Source: Hallerella porci (lineage in GTDB: Bacteria; Fibrobacterota; Fibrobacteria; Fibrobacterales; Fibrobacteraceae). From it: a stretch of DNA of 62,675 bases. Each line of letters opens with the position of its first letter. Position 1 is the stretch's first letter. The translations under genes and the position numbers were made by a program. The stretch is from assembly GCF_003148885.1 (NCBI RefSeq), contig NZ_QGHD01000012.1, positions 1 to 62,675 of the forward strand, given 5' to 3'. This document shows positions 1-7,402 of the stretch, one piece after another. The notes below the pieces were generated by a model. That model was given only the letters and a program-made list of their open reading frames with translations. It did no database searches and was not told where the DNA came from.

Positions 1-619
1 GTCACGCTTTCTTAATCAATTCTATTGACTAGAGCATCACTCAAGCACATCTCCAAATCCTTCAATAAGCCAGTCCGAATCTCGTTCGGAGTGTTACTCA
101 ACTTCTCGTTGAGTGGCGCCAATTATAGAAATCTAAATCCGTTTGGCAAGGGCTGTTTTCAATTTTTTTTCCTTTTTACGCTTATTTTTTGCTTGTAACG
201 GCTATTTCCGATGTATTTGCGTGGTGTTTTCCGATTTTTCGCCGGTTGTTCACAAGTTGTACACCTTGCCCATGGCAGAGTTTGAGAACTTAGAGCTTAG
301 AACTTTGATCTTAGAAAATTCTAAGCTCTAAAATCTAAGTTCTAAGATCTTGCATTACCGCGCGAAGCGCTAGTTTCAATGCACTATTAGCCAATGCACA
401 ATTGAGAATTAGGCGCGCCTTTGGTGCGCTTGTTATAAACTGCAGCGAAGCTGCCTAACTTTATAATTGTTAATTGTTAATTATCCATTATAAATTGAAT
501 CCAAGCGGGCTTTCTCTTTTGCGAACGCAAAAGGGAATCTCATTTCTAATTATAAAAGACTTTCTGCGGAATAGTTTTGCGGCTTCGCTGCGGTTTAAAT
601 GCGAAAGTTCAAAACTCTT
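1..619. other. Intergenic region with hairpins and repeats, no supported gene
   Basis: No convincing gene is visible. A 36-codon minus-strand reading frame (12-122, TTG start, no Shine-Dalgarno site) is possible but unsupported. Two adjacent hairpins lie at 75-89 (CCGAA/TTCGG) and 96-114 (ACTCAAC/GTTGAGT). A long palindromic repeat follows at 281-362, then a near-perfect hairpin at 516-533 (CTTTTGCG/CGCAAAAG, two-base loop). The rest is AT-rich with words such as TTGTTAATTGTTAATTA near 467, the same style of low-information spacer seen around 36860-37040 and 38945-38995. Confidence 0.6.
281..362. repeat. Dispersed palindromic repeat, copy 1
   Basis: The sequence contains nested inverted repeats: TTAGAGCTTAGAA (290-302) pairs with TTCTAAGCTCTAA (319-331), GAACTTAGA (285-293) with TCTAAGTTC (334-342), and GATCTTAGA (307-315) could alternatively pair with TCTAAGATC (341-349). 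It ends in TTGCATTACCGCG. A second copy in the same orientation lies at 4778-4845, on the other side of the thiamine operon; this copy has about 14 extra bases in the right arm. No ORF or transposase is associated, so a MITE-like or REP-like element is the best description. Confidence 0.8.
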
Positions 620-1240
620 TTACAACGCGAGAAACGCGGCTTTGAGTTCGCGGGCAGCGGCTTCCGGGTCCGACGATTTCTGAATAGCCGAAACGGCGCA
701 AATGCCTGCGATTCCTGTTCCGCGAAGGACGCCGATGTTCTCCTTGTTGAGGCCGCCGATAGCGTTCACGGGAATGGGAACTGCCTTCACAATTTCTTTG
801 AGCGTTTCGACGCTCGTAAGAATTGTCACCACCTTAGTCGTCGTCGGATAAATTGCCCCCACGCCGAGATAATCCGCACCCTGCTTGTACGCTTCAAGCG
901 CCTGCGGCACCGTCTTTGTGGTTGCGCCCACAATTTTATTCGGACCCATGAGTTTTCTCGCCATCGCGACGGGCATATCGGTTTGCCCTACATGAACGCC
1001 TTCGGCTCCAATGGCAAGCGCAACATCGACACGGTCGTCGATAATCAAAGGCACCTTGTAACGCGCAGTAATCTCGTGCACGTTTGCGGCTAGTTCCAAA
1101 TATTCTCTCGTCGATTTATTCTTTTCGCGGAGCTGGATTATCGTTGCCCCGCCCTTGCACGCGGCTTCTACCGAAGGCAGAAATTTTTCTGCACTCACCG
1201 AAGAACTATCCGTAATAAAGTAAAGAGTCGTGTCTAACAT
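620..1240 (-). CDS. thiE: Thiamine-phosphate synthase
   Basis: Joins the thiazole phosphate and pyrimidine pyrophosphate halves to thiamine monophosphate in the cytoplasm. The 206-residue TIM-barrel carries the family signatures: YFITD at the N-terminus, GGATIIQLREK for pyrophosphate binding, IIDDRVDVALAIGAEGVHVGQ, and GIAGICAVSAI near the C-terminus. An upstream in-frame TTG at 1264 would add eight residues, but the ATG at 1240, preceded by GAGACGAAAA, gives the usual N-terminus. It is the last gene of the thiS-thiF-thiG-thiH-thiE operon, 35 bases after thiH, and is presumably governed by the TPP riboswitch at 4522-4603. Confidence 0.95.
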   Translation of the reverse strand: MLDTTLYFITDSSSVSAEKFLPSVEAACKGGATIIQLREKNKSTREYLELAANVHEITARYKVPLIIDDRVDVALAIGAEGVHVGQTDMPVAMARKLMGPNKIVGATTKTVPQALEAYKQGADYLGVGAIYPTTTKVVTILTSVETLKEIVKAVPIPVNAIGGLNKENIGVLRGTGIAGICAVSAIQKSSDPEAAARELKAAFLAL

Positions 1241-1275
1241 TTTTCGTCTCAAAAAGAATGGCAATTTTTCTCGGT

Positions 1276-2646
1276 TTAAACATACAAGTAATCGTTGAGC
1301 ACGGGCTGTAATCCCTCGCCGCTAATGTCTTTGTACATCGTGTTAAAGCTGCGCGAATCGCTGATTTCAAATTGCTCATCGCCTTCGTTTGCGGTGTCAG
1401 CAGCTTGCGCTTCGGCAGGTGTCGAAGCATTCGCCGAGGAAGAAACTTTGCTCGCGTTTCCCTTTGCCATCGCAGCATTTTCTTCAGCTGTGCGCGGTTT
1501 ACAATCTTCCTCTTTGTATTTGCTTTCGTGATCACCAATTCCGGTAGAAACTCCTGCCGAAATTTTGGTGGCGCAAATTTTTACGATACCGTTGCGGAAT
1601 TCTTTGGTTTCGCGACTCGAAACGGTAATCCCCACAAACGGCATGAAAATTCGGTAAGCGCAAAGCACTTGGCAAAGTTCTTTTTCGTGAACATCGAGCG
1701 GATTAATTTTATCGTTATTCACAATCGGGCGAAGGCGCGGACACGAAAGACTCATTTCGGCGTGCGGATATTTCTTTTGCAAATAATATACGTGCAACGC
1801 ACTCGCGAGAGCATCCTTACGAAAATCCGAGAGGCCGAGCAAAGCCGAGAAACCGCAGCCACGCATGCCGCCCATGAGGGCGCGTTCCTGCGAATCAAAA
1901 CGATACGGATAAATTCGCTTGTGACCGAGCAGGTGAAGTTGTTCGTAGCGGATTTTGTCATAGGTTTCTTGGAAGACGGTCACATAATCCACGCCGCATT
2001 CATGAAGATATTTGTATTCGTCCGTGTTCATCGGGTAAACTTCGACGCCCACCATGCGGAAATATTTATGGGCTAATTTACAAGCTTCTCCGATATATTC
2101 GACGCTGCTTTTCGCGCGGCTTTCACCCGTTAGCAAAAGGATTTCTTCCATGCCGCTATCTGCGATGACTTTCATCTCGTGTTCCACTTGTTCCATCGAA
2201 AGCTGCATCCGCTTGATATGATTGTAACAGTTGAAACCGCAATAGATGCAGTAATTTTCGCAGTAATTCGCAATGTAAATCGGCGTAAAGAAATAGACGC
2301 TGTTGCCAAAATGTTTGCCCGTTTCGATTTTCGCCTTTTGCGCCATTTCTTCGAGGAATGGAGCCGCCGCGGGCGAAAGCAACGCCTTAAAATCTTCGAC
2401 GCTACACGTATTATGTTCTAATGCACGCTTCACATCGGCTGCGGAATATTTTGAATAATCGTAATTATCGACCTGAGCCATCACCCGATTATAAACATCG
2501 GATTTGATGACTTCCATTCCCTTCATGTATTCCATGAAATTTGTTCGTGAACTCGGGTCATTTTCTAGACGGTGTTTGCGTTCGAGTGCCGCTGGGGAAA
2601 GCGTTTCGGAATCAATAAAATAGCGTTCGTCGTGATAATCTTTCAT
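1276..2646 (-). CDS. thiH: 2-iminoacetate synthase (tyrosine lyase)
   Basis: Radical-SAM enzyme that cleaves tyrosine to dehydroglycine, the C2-N unit of the thiazole ring. The CxxxCxxC cluster motif is Cys129-Cys133-Cys136 (CENYCIYC). At 456 residues it is longer than the roughly 370-380 of typical ThiH. The excess is an N-terminal stretch and an Ala/Ser/Glu-rich low-complexity segment at about residues 378-424, inserted just before the conserved C-terminal QFEISDSRSF. It is followed by thiE and preceded by thiG with a 39-base gap. Its presence, rather than a glycine oxidase (ThiO), implies the oxygen-sensitive route typical of anaerobes. Confidence 0.95.
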   Translation of the reverse strand: MKDYHDERYFIDSETLSPAALERKHRLENDPSSRTNFMEYMKGMEVIKSDVYNRVMAQVDNYDYSKYSAADVKRALEHNTCSVEDFKALLSPAAAPFLEEMAQKAKIETGKHFGNSVYFFTPIYIANYCENYCIYCGFNCYNHIKRMQLSMEQVEHEMKVIADSGMEEILLLTGESRAKSSVEYIGEACKLAHKYFRMVGVEVYPMNTDEYKYLHECGVDYVTVFQETYDKIRYEQLHLLGHKRIYPYRFDSQERALMGGMRGCGFSALLGLSDFRKDALASALHVYYLQKKYPHAEMSLSCPRLRPIVNNDKINPLDVHEKELCQVLCAYRIFMPFVGITVSSRETKEFRNGIVKICATKISAGVSTGIGDHESKYKEEDCKPRTAEENAAMAKGNASKVSSSANASTPAEAQAADTANEGDEQFEISDSRSFNTMYKDISGEGLQPVLNDYLYV

Positions 2647-2685
2647 AATGATTTGAATGAATTAAAATTTTTCAGTTTTACGATT

Positions 2686-3471
2686 TTAATCTCTCAAAAA
2701 TCCGGTAAGCGGATCGCTTGCACTCGCACCGCGCACAAGTACGCGGCCAAGGCCTGCTAAGTAAGCTTCTCGGCCCGATTCAATTGCCTTTTTGAAAGCC
2801 GTCGCCATCCGCGTCAAATCGCCCGCGGTCGCAAGCGCTGTATTCGCCATGACCGCAGCCGCACCCATTTCCATCGCGGCGCAAGCTTCGGACGGTTTAC
2901 CGATACCCGCGTCCACGATAATCGGGAGCTCAATTTCGTCGATGAGAATTTGGATAAAATCCTTCGTCGAAAGTCCGCGATTCGAACCGATTGGCGACGC
3001 AAGCGGCATCACCGCAGCCGCTCCGGCGTTCACCAAATCGCGGGCGATGTTCAAATCCGGATACATATACGGCATCACGACAAATCCTTCTTTCGCTAAG
3101 ATCTCGGTCGCTTTTACCGTTTCGTAATTATCGGGAAGCAGATACTTTGTATCGCGCATAATTTCAATTTTCACAAAGTCGCCGCAGCCAAGTTCACGGG
3201 CGAGGCGCGCAATGCGAACGGCTTCGTCGGCGTTGCGAGCGCCCGAAGTATTCGGAAGGAGCGTCGCACTTTTCGGAATGTAATCGAGAATATTTTCGTG
3301 TTCCTTGGTATTTGCGCGGCGAACGGCGCAAGTGATGATTTCAGCGCCAGCGTACTGCACCGCAGCTTCAATGAGCTTGAGCGAATACTTGCCCGAGCCC
3401 AAAATAAAGCGGGAATGAAGTTCGTGTCCGCCGATAAAAAGCGGGTCGTTTTTCAAGTTTTCATTTTCCAT
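2686..3471 (-). CDS. thiG: Thiazole synthase
   Basis: Condenses 1-deoxyxylulose 5-phosphate, dehydroglycine and sulfur from ThiS thiocarboxylate into thiazole phosphate. The 261-residue TIM-barrel shows the family blocks [29 protein letters not shown] and DFVKIEI, where Lys101 is the expected Schiff-base lysine, followed by the phosphate-binding [11 protein letters not shown] and [10 protein letters not shown]. Sits between thiF and thiH in the operon. The 94-base gap to thiF contains a dispersed repeat of the TCAGGATGACA class. Activity depends on a working ThiS, which is questionable here. Confidence 0.97.
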   Translation of the reverse strand: MENENLKNDPLFIGGHELHSRFILGSGKYSLKLIEAAVQYAGAEIITCAVRRANTKEHENILDYIPKSATLLPNTSGARNADEAVRIARLARELGCGDFVKIEIMRDTKYLLPDNYETVKATEILAKEGFVVMPYMYPDLNIARDLVNAGAAAVMPLASPIGSNRGLSTKDFIQILIDEIELPIIVDAGIGKPSEACAAMEMGAAAVMANTALATAGDLTRMATAFKKAIESGREAYLAGLGRVLVRGASASDPLTGFLRD

Positions 3472-3495
3472 TTTTAATGTCCTTTTTTATTAAAT

Positions 3496-3618
3496 GCTAG
3501 ATCCTACCCCAAAGGGCTTAATTCAACTAAGGAACTAAAGTTCCAAGTTTCATATATCGCTACGCTCAGGATGACACGTTGAGCTGTCTAGACGACTCCT
3601 TGAGCTGTCTGGATGACA
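3496..3618. repeat. TGCTAGATCC...TCAGGATGACA dispersed repeat running into thiF
   Basis: A TGCTAGATCC-type start (about 3497) is followed by CTACGCTCAGGATGACA (to 3576) and then by an exact 21-base-period duplication, TTGAGCTGTCT at 3579 and again at 3600, closing with a second GGATGACA (3611-3618). The same TGCTAGATCC ... TCAGGATGACA arrangement is present at 4883-4926. The 21-base units are inside the thiF reading frame and code for a duplicated heptad. Confidence 0.6.
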
Positions 3619-4312
3619 TCATAGGGCCACTCGACAGCGTTTCTGTTTCAAATCCACAAATGATTCGGATGGTGGTGATCGCCTGATGCGCTGCGCAAAG
3701 CATGACTCGCGGGGCAATGAGTCCAATGCCTGCATTTACATCGCTTTTTCCGTCTCCGCATAAAAAAAATTTTTTTGAAATGCGTCGCGTCGTAATTTCA
3801 TTTGCTTCGCCAAAGCCCGCCATTCCAGAAGCTGCCACCAAAAACTGTTGCTTGTCCAAATTTCCTTGACTGGCAAGTTCTGCGTTGCGCTCGAGGATTG
3901 CGTTCACAAGCATTGCTTTGGCTTCGGGATTATCAAAAGCTTCGCAGACAACATTTGCCTGCCCGATGAGCGTTTCCACATTTTCGGGAATCATCCGTTC
4001 CGTATGCGATTCAATTTCTAAGTAAGGCGCAATTTCTTTTAAGTTTTCGGCAAGGGCAATCGACTTTTCCTCGCCGACTTGAGAAACTTTATATTGTTGG
4101 CGGTGCAAATTCGTCACATCGACCGTATCGAAATCGATGAGAATCAATTTGCCCACTCCCGCTCGTGCAAGAGAAATCGCAATGTTCGAACCAAGCCCGC
4201 CGAGCCCGCAAACGGCGACCGTCGCCGCTTGAAGTTTCGCCACGTTTTCTTTCCCTTGCCGCTCGACAAGAGCTGCAAGCATCTGTTCTCGCGAGATTTT
4301 ACAAGAAGACAT
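3566..4312 (-). CDS. thiF: ThiS adenylyltransferase (ThiF family)
   Basis: Activates the C-terminal glycine of ThiS by adenylation for sulfur loading. The Rossmann signature GLGGLGSNIA starts at Gly36, followed by LIDFDTVDVTNLHRQQY, which is typical of the E1-like/MoeB/ThiF superfamily. The 248-residue protein belongs to the short ThiF type (CGDGKSDVNAGIGLIAPRV block) without the zinc-binding cysteine pairs of E. coli ThiF. The ATG overlaps the thiS stop as TAATG, so translation is probably coupled. The last roughly 16 residues (SSRQLKE then SSRQLNV) come from the flanking dispersed repeat and look like a recent C-terminal extension. Confidence 0.93.
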   Translation of the reverse strand: MSSCKISREQMLAALVERQGKENVAKLQAATVAVCGLGGLGSNIAISLARAGVGKLILIDFDTVDVTNLHRQQYKVSQVGEEKSIALAENLKEIAPYLEIESHTERMIPENVETLIGQANVVCEAFDNPEAKAMLVNAILERNAELASQGNLDKQQFLVAASGMAGFGEANEITTRRISKKFFLCGDGKSDVNAGIGLIAPRVMLCAAHQAITTIRIICGFETETLSSGPMMSSRQLKESSRQLNVSS

Positions 4313-4521
4313 TAGCCGCCTCCCATAAAGCTCACAATTTCAAGATTATCCCCATCCGAAAGAAGCGTTTCCGCGTATTTTTATTTTGGTACGATTTCGT
4401 AATTGCGTTCGACAGCAATCCGTTTGCAATCGTAATCCGTAGTCTTCAGATATTCTGCGACGGACTTGCCTGCAAAAGACTTTCCGTCGGCTTCAATATC
4501 AACACCATTTACCTTTATCAC
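4312..4521 (-). pseudogene. thiS: Sulfur carrier protein ThiS, interrupted by in-frame TAA
   Basis: ThiS carries sulfur as a C-terminal thiocarboxylate to thiazole synthase. The GTG start at 4521 has GGAGG four bases upstream and opens VIKVNGVDIEADGKS. After IVPK a TAA occurs at 4381-4383. The same frame then continues as KYAETLLSDGDNLEIV and ends SFMGGG, the canonical ThiS tail with the essential Gly-Gly, stopping at 4312-4314 as TAATG with thiF. In E. coli ThiS the corresponding place reads IVPREQWA, so the stop sits where Glu is expected and a single GAA-to-TAA change explains it. As written only a 46-residue truncated protein would be made, without the thiocarboxylate tail. A base-call error, a true nonsense mutation and stop readthrough are all possible. 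Confidence 0.85.
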
Positions 4522-4603
4522 GTTACCTCCGTTGGCATTATCCAAATCAGGTTCGGTCGAAGTTTTCAACTTCCTCTCAGCCGGTTACACCAGCTCCCGT
4601 GTG
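4522..4603 (-). promoter_or_regulatory. TPP riboswitch (THI element)
   Basis: Read on the minus strand, the leader contains the conserved TPP aptamer pieces in order: ACGGGAGCTGG, GGCTGAGAGG, a small perfect hairpin GAAGTT-GAA-AACTTC, GAACCTGA, and GGATAATGCCAACGGAGG. The final GGAGG is also the thiS Shine-Dalgarno site, four bases before the GTG start, so control of translation initiation is the simplest reading; I see no terminator hairpin with a T-run between aptamer and gene. It marks the start of the thiSFGHE operon and shows that the operon is under thiamine pyrophosphate feedback. Confidence 0.95.
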
Positions 4604-4777
4604 AAATAAATTTAGAAAATTAGAAATGAGGGGTGAGTGCGCACGGCTTCGCCTTCGGCGAGTTAGGAATGTTAAGGCGACTTCGCTGCGGCAAGGCTTT
4701 TAACATGTCAAATTCGTTCTTGCAACGCTGCGGGAAGGCTTTTTAAATGAGAAATGTAGATGATGGCGCGCCGGGGT

Positions 4778-4845
4778 TTTGAGAACTTAGAGCTGAGAGC
4801 TTTGATCTTAGAAAACTCTAAGCTCTAAGATCTTGCATTACCGCG
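4778..4845. repeat. Dispersed palindromic repeat, copy 2
   Basis: Direct-orientation copy of the element at 281-362. It shares TTTGAGAACTTAGAGCT, TTTGATCTTAGAAAA and GATCTTGCATTACCGCG, with scattered substitutions and a deletion of about 14 bases in the right arm. The two copies bracket the whole thiamine operon at a distance of about 4.5 kb. Confidence 0.8.
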
Positions 4846-4882
4846 GGAACTCATTTTTAAAACTTTTTGGCTTAATGTGAAC

Positions 4883-4976
4883 TGCTAGATCCGTTCACTT
4901 CACCTTCGGCTCCGTTCAGGATGACACGGCGGTTGTGCCTACGGCTTCACTCAGAATGACTTAGAGTTTGTCATCC
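4883..4976. repeat. TCAGGATGACA-type inverted repeat element
   Basis: Begins with TGCTAGATCC, continues through CTTCGGCTCCGTTCAGGATGACA (GGATGACA at 4919-4926) and CTTCACTCAGAATGAC, and ends in the inverse TGTCATCC (4969-4976), giving an imperfect inverted-repeat unit. It shares its opening and core with the element at 3496-3576. Confidence 0.6.
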
Positions 4977-5104
4977 CTTCGCAATGCCCTGCGTGTATAG
5001 AAGTAAAACCATATTTTTAGGCTACTTGAGCAAAAATCCAGTCGCCCAAATAAACGGAGCTGATACAACAGAAGAAATTGAATGGAGAAAGGAATGATGC
5101 TTTA

Positions 5105-7294
5105 TCAATTCTGAATGGATTTCACTTCCACTTTCGCGATGTATTTTCCTTTTGCCATTTCTCCGATTTTCATATCTAAATTCGTAATTCCTGCGTGGAC
5201 ATTGCCCGTAAATTTTTTCACGATGCGACCTTGCAAATCGAGCACATAGACTTTGGCAAAGCCTGCGCGCGGGCTAAATAATTCGCCAGTTCTTAAATTG
5301 AATTGCGCTTGATTTTCAAAATGTAAATTGCGCACAAAAATTCCTGTCGTCGTATCCACTTCAGTCGTATCAATCGTTGCGGTATCAATAATCGCTGTAT
5401 CGATTTTAGATGAATCGTTCACCACTAAAATGGCTTCACGGCTGATGTTTTCTATCGCTCCGACCGTTTTCACTTTATAGGTAAAAGTTCCCGCTTGCGT
5501 TGGCGTTCCCGAAATGTAAATTTTCGATTCGCTCACTTTGGTAAGCGTATCAATGCCCGCGGGCATTCCCGAAATTTTTACGCCCGAGCATCCGCTAAAT
5601 GCATACGCAAAAGGCACAATCGATTCGCCCAAAGTAATCGTTTGATATTGCGAGCCTGCGCCATTTTTCACAATCGACGCTTGAACATTTGAGCTCGACG
5701 AAGTCGGCGCCGCTGACGATGAACTTTTTGCCGTTGAACTTGACGAAACCGGCGTAATATTCGAAGGTTCGACTAAGACTTCGATGCGTCCCGTATAATC
5801 CGAGCCGTCGTTTCCTTTGACGTTATACTTAAACGAAGCGAGTCCTGTAAAATTTGCCGCCGGTTTGAATTTTGCAACGCTTCCATTTTCTAATGTCACA
5901 GTTCCACTCTTCGCATCGCTCACTTGATAAGTCGGCGCTGCATCTTGGAATCCTTTTGTGATTTTTTTCAAATCAAATTTCACTTCGGAATTTTGAAGCA
6001 CGCGCGTGTGCATGGCGCCAAGCCAGTTGATATATTTTTCAATTCTTAAATAGCCGTCCGATTCTTTTGTCGTCGCATCATCTTTGTTTGCATTATACCC
6101 CATCGCTTTTTCAAAATAATCAGGAATGCCATCTTTATCGGAATCGGTTTCTGCTTTTCCCGTAATCACTTCTCCCCAACCGTTATTCGTTTTGATTCCC
6201 ATTGCAGAAACGCTTTTAACAAGAGCGCCCGCTTTCCCTAATGTGCTCGCTTGATACCAAATTAACGAATCGATATCGTCGTAAGGAAGCACGCCGCTTT
6301 GCGAATTCACATAGCGCCACGCCGTTTGCGCATTTAAAATCGGACAATTTTTCGTCACATCGCTCCAAGGTTCATTTAAGAGATTTCCGACTCCTTGATA
6401 CCACGAAACTTTTGTGCCCGAGCCGTTTAATTTTCCGTCGCGGTTGTTGTCGACCATGTTTCCGCTTTCGTAAATGCTCTGATTTTTATCGACTTGAAAC
6501 CAAGTGTTTGAACCTTTCGGACCGTAGACAAAATAATTGTTGATAATATCGTGTTTGAATTTTGTGCTCGTGTGCGTCGTGTAGCCCGCTTCGTAATTGT
6601 AATGCACGTTGTTCACAAAAATATCGTTGATTTTATCGAGCGGATTTCGGTTGTGCGTATTGATGAAAGCGTTATAATACCACGCCCAAGTGCCATCGAC
6701 CGATTCGATATGCGCGCCGAATTGCTGACCGATTGGATTTGCAATTAAAGAATTTTGAACCGTGATTCCTGTGATTCTGTAATTGGCGTTATCCGATGAA
6801 CCGCCGAAATTATTCCACGGCGCAAGTTCTACGGAACAGTGATCGATGATTACATTTTTAGAATCGTAAAGATTCAACGCATCATCTTTTGTGGACGCTG
6901 TATTTTCTCCGGGGCGAATGCGCAAATAACGAATGATAATGTTGGATTGTTTTCCCGTTGAAAGTTTTCCGCCGTGAATCGCAATGCCTTCGCCCGGAGC
7001 GGTTTGTCCCGCAATGGTGATATTGCTTTTAATGGAAACCGCCGTTTTCAAATTGATAATTCCCGAGACATCAAAGACGACGATGCGATTACTTTGCGAA
7101 ACCGCATCGCGAAAAGAGCCCGCGCCCGAATCATTTAAATTGGTCACATGATAAACTTTTCCATTGCGTCCTCCGGTAACATTTGCACCAAAGCCCAACG
7201 CCTCGGGAAAAGCGAGCGGTTCTGCGCCCGCATTCGTCAAGCCCAAAATGGAAAAACAAAGTACAGCCGATAAATTTTTCAAACAAAAACGCAT
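5105..7294 (-). CDS. Secreted pectate lyase-like protein with Ser-rich linker and C-terminal sorting-like domain
   Basis: Likely cleaves pectate outside the cell. A signal peptide (about residues 1-24) is followed by a right-handed beta-helix of polysaccharide lyase family 1 type: FPEALGFGANVTGGRNGKV, SFRDAVSQSNRIVVFDVSG, ITIAGQTAPGEGI and DDALNLYDSKNVIIDHCS. A calcium-loop-like DSDKDGIPDYFE follows, then an Ig-like stretch, a Ser/Ala linker, a second Ig-like putative domain, and a C-terminal module (VYVLDLQGRIVKKF ... GKYIAKVEV) resembling the sorting domains common in Fibrobacter and Bacteroidota secreted proteins. ATG 7294 is preferred over TTG 7300 because AAGGA lies six bases before it. 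The lyase family is confident; the exact substrate is inferred. Confidence 0.85.
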   Translation of the reverse strand: MRFCLKNLSAVLCFSILGLTNAGAEPLAFPEALGFGANVTGGRNGKVYHVTNLNDSGAGSFRDAVSQSNRIVVFDVSGIINLKTAVSIKSNITIAGQTAPGEGIAIHGGKLSTGKQSNIIIRYLRIRPGENTASTKDDALNLYDSKNVIIDHCSVELAPWNNFGGSSDNANYRITGITVQNSLIANPIGQQFGAHIESVDGTWAWYYNAFINTHNRNPLDKINDIFVNNVHYNYEAGYTTHTSTKFKHDIINNYFVYGPKGSNTWFQVDKNQSIYESGNMVDNNRDGKLNGSGTKVSWYQGVGNLLNEPWSDVTKNCPILNAQTAWRYVNSQSGVLPYDDIDSLIWYQASTLGKAGALVKSVSAMGIKTNNGWGEVITGKAETDSDKDGIPDYFEKAMGYNANKDDATTKESDGYLRIEKYINWLGAMHTRVLQNSEVKFDLKKITKGFQDAAPTYQVSDAKSGTVTLENGSVAKFKPAANFTGLASFKYNVKGNDGSDYTGRIEVLVEPSNITPVSSSSTAKSSSSAAPTSSSSNVQASIVKNGAGSQYQTITLGESIVPFAYAFSGCSGVKISGMPAGIDTLTKVSESKIYISGTPTQAGTFTYKVKTVGAIENISREAILVVNDSSKIDTAIIDTATIDTTEVDTTTGIFVRNLHFENQAQFNLRTGELFSPRAGFAKVYVLDLQGRIVKKFTGNVHAGITNLDMKIGEMAKGKYIAKVEVKSIQN

Positions 7295-7402
7295 AACCAA
7301 TCCTTTTTGGAATAAATCTACTTTGCGTTTTTTCTTTTGACGAGAGCTGTTCGAGGAAAGAGTTGTCTATAGACTACGCGACACTTTGTGCCATTTCCAA
7401 TT

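Larger units (their letters stand above)
4604..5104. other. Repeat-rich intergenic region upstream of the thi operon
   Basis: No complete gene is visible. The stretch holds short GC-rich words (CTTCGCCTTCGGCGAG near 4650, CTTCGCTGCGGCAAGG near 4683), the second palindromic repeat copy (4778-4845) and a TCAGGATGACA-type element (4883-4976). A 37-codon plus-strand frame at 4984-5097 begins MPCVYRSKTIF and ends EEIEWRKE; it has no ribosome binding site and may be a gene fragment or chance. Confidence 0.6.

Noticed and set aside
143-331. 62-codon plus-strand frame in the left spacer
   Set aside because: It ends inside the palindromic repeat, with no ribosome binding site and unusual composition.
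4381-4569. 62-codon frame starting TTG at 4569 as the true thiS
   Set aside because: Its N-terminus lies inside the TPP riboswitch; the GTG at 4521 with GGAGG is the real start.
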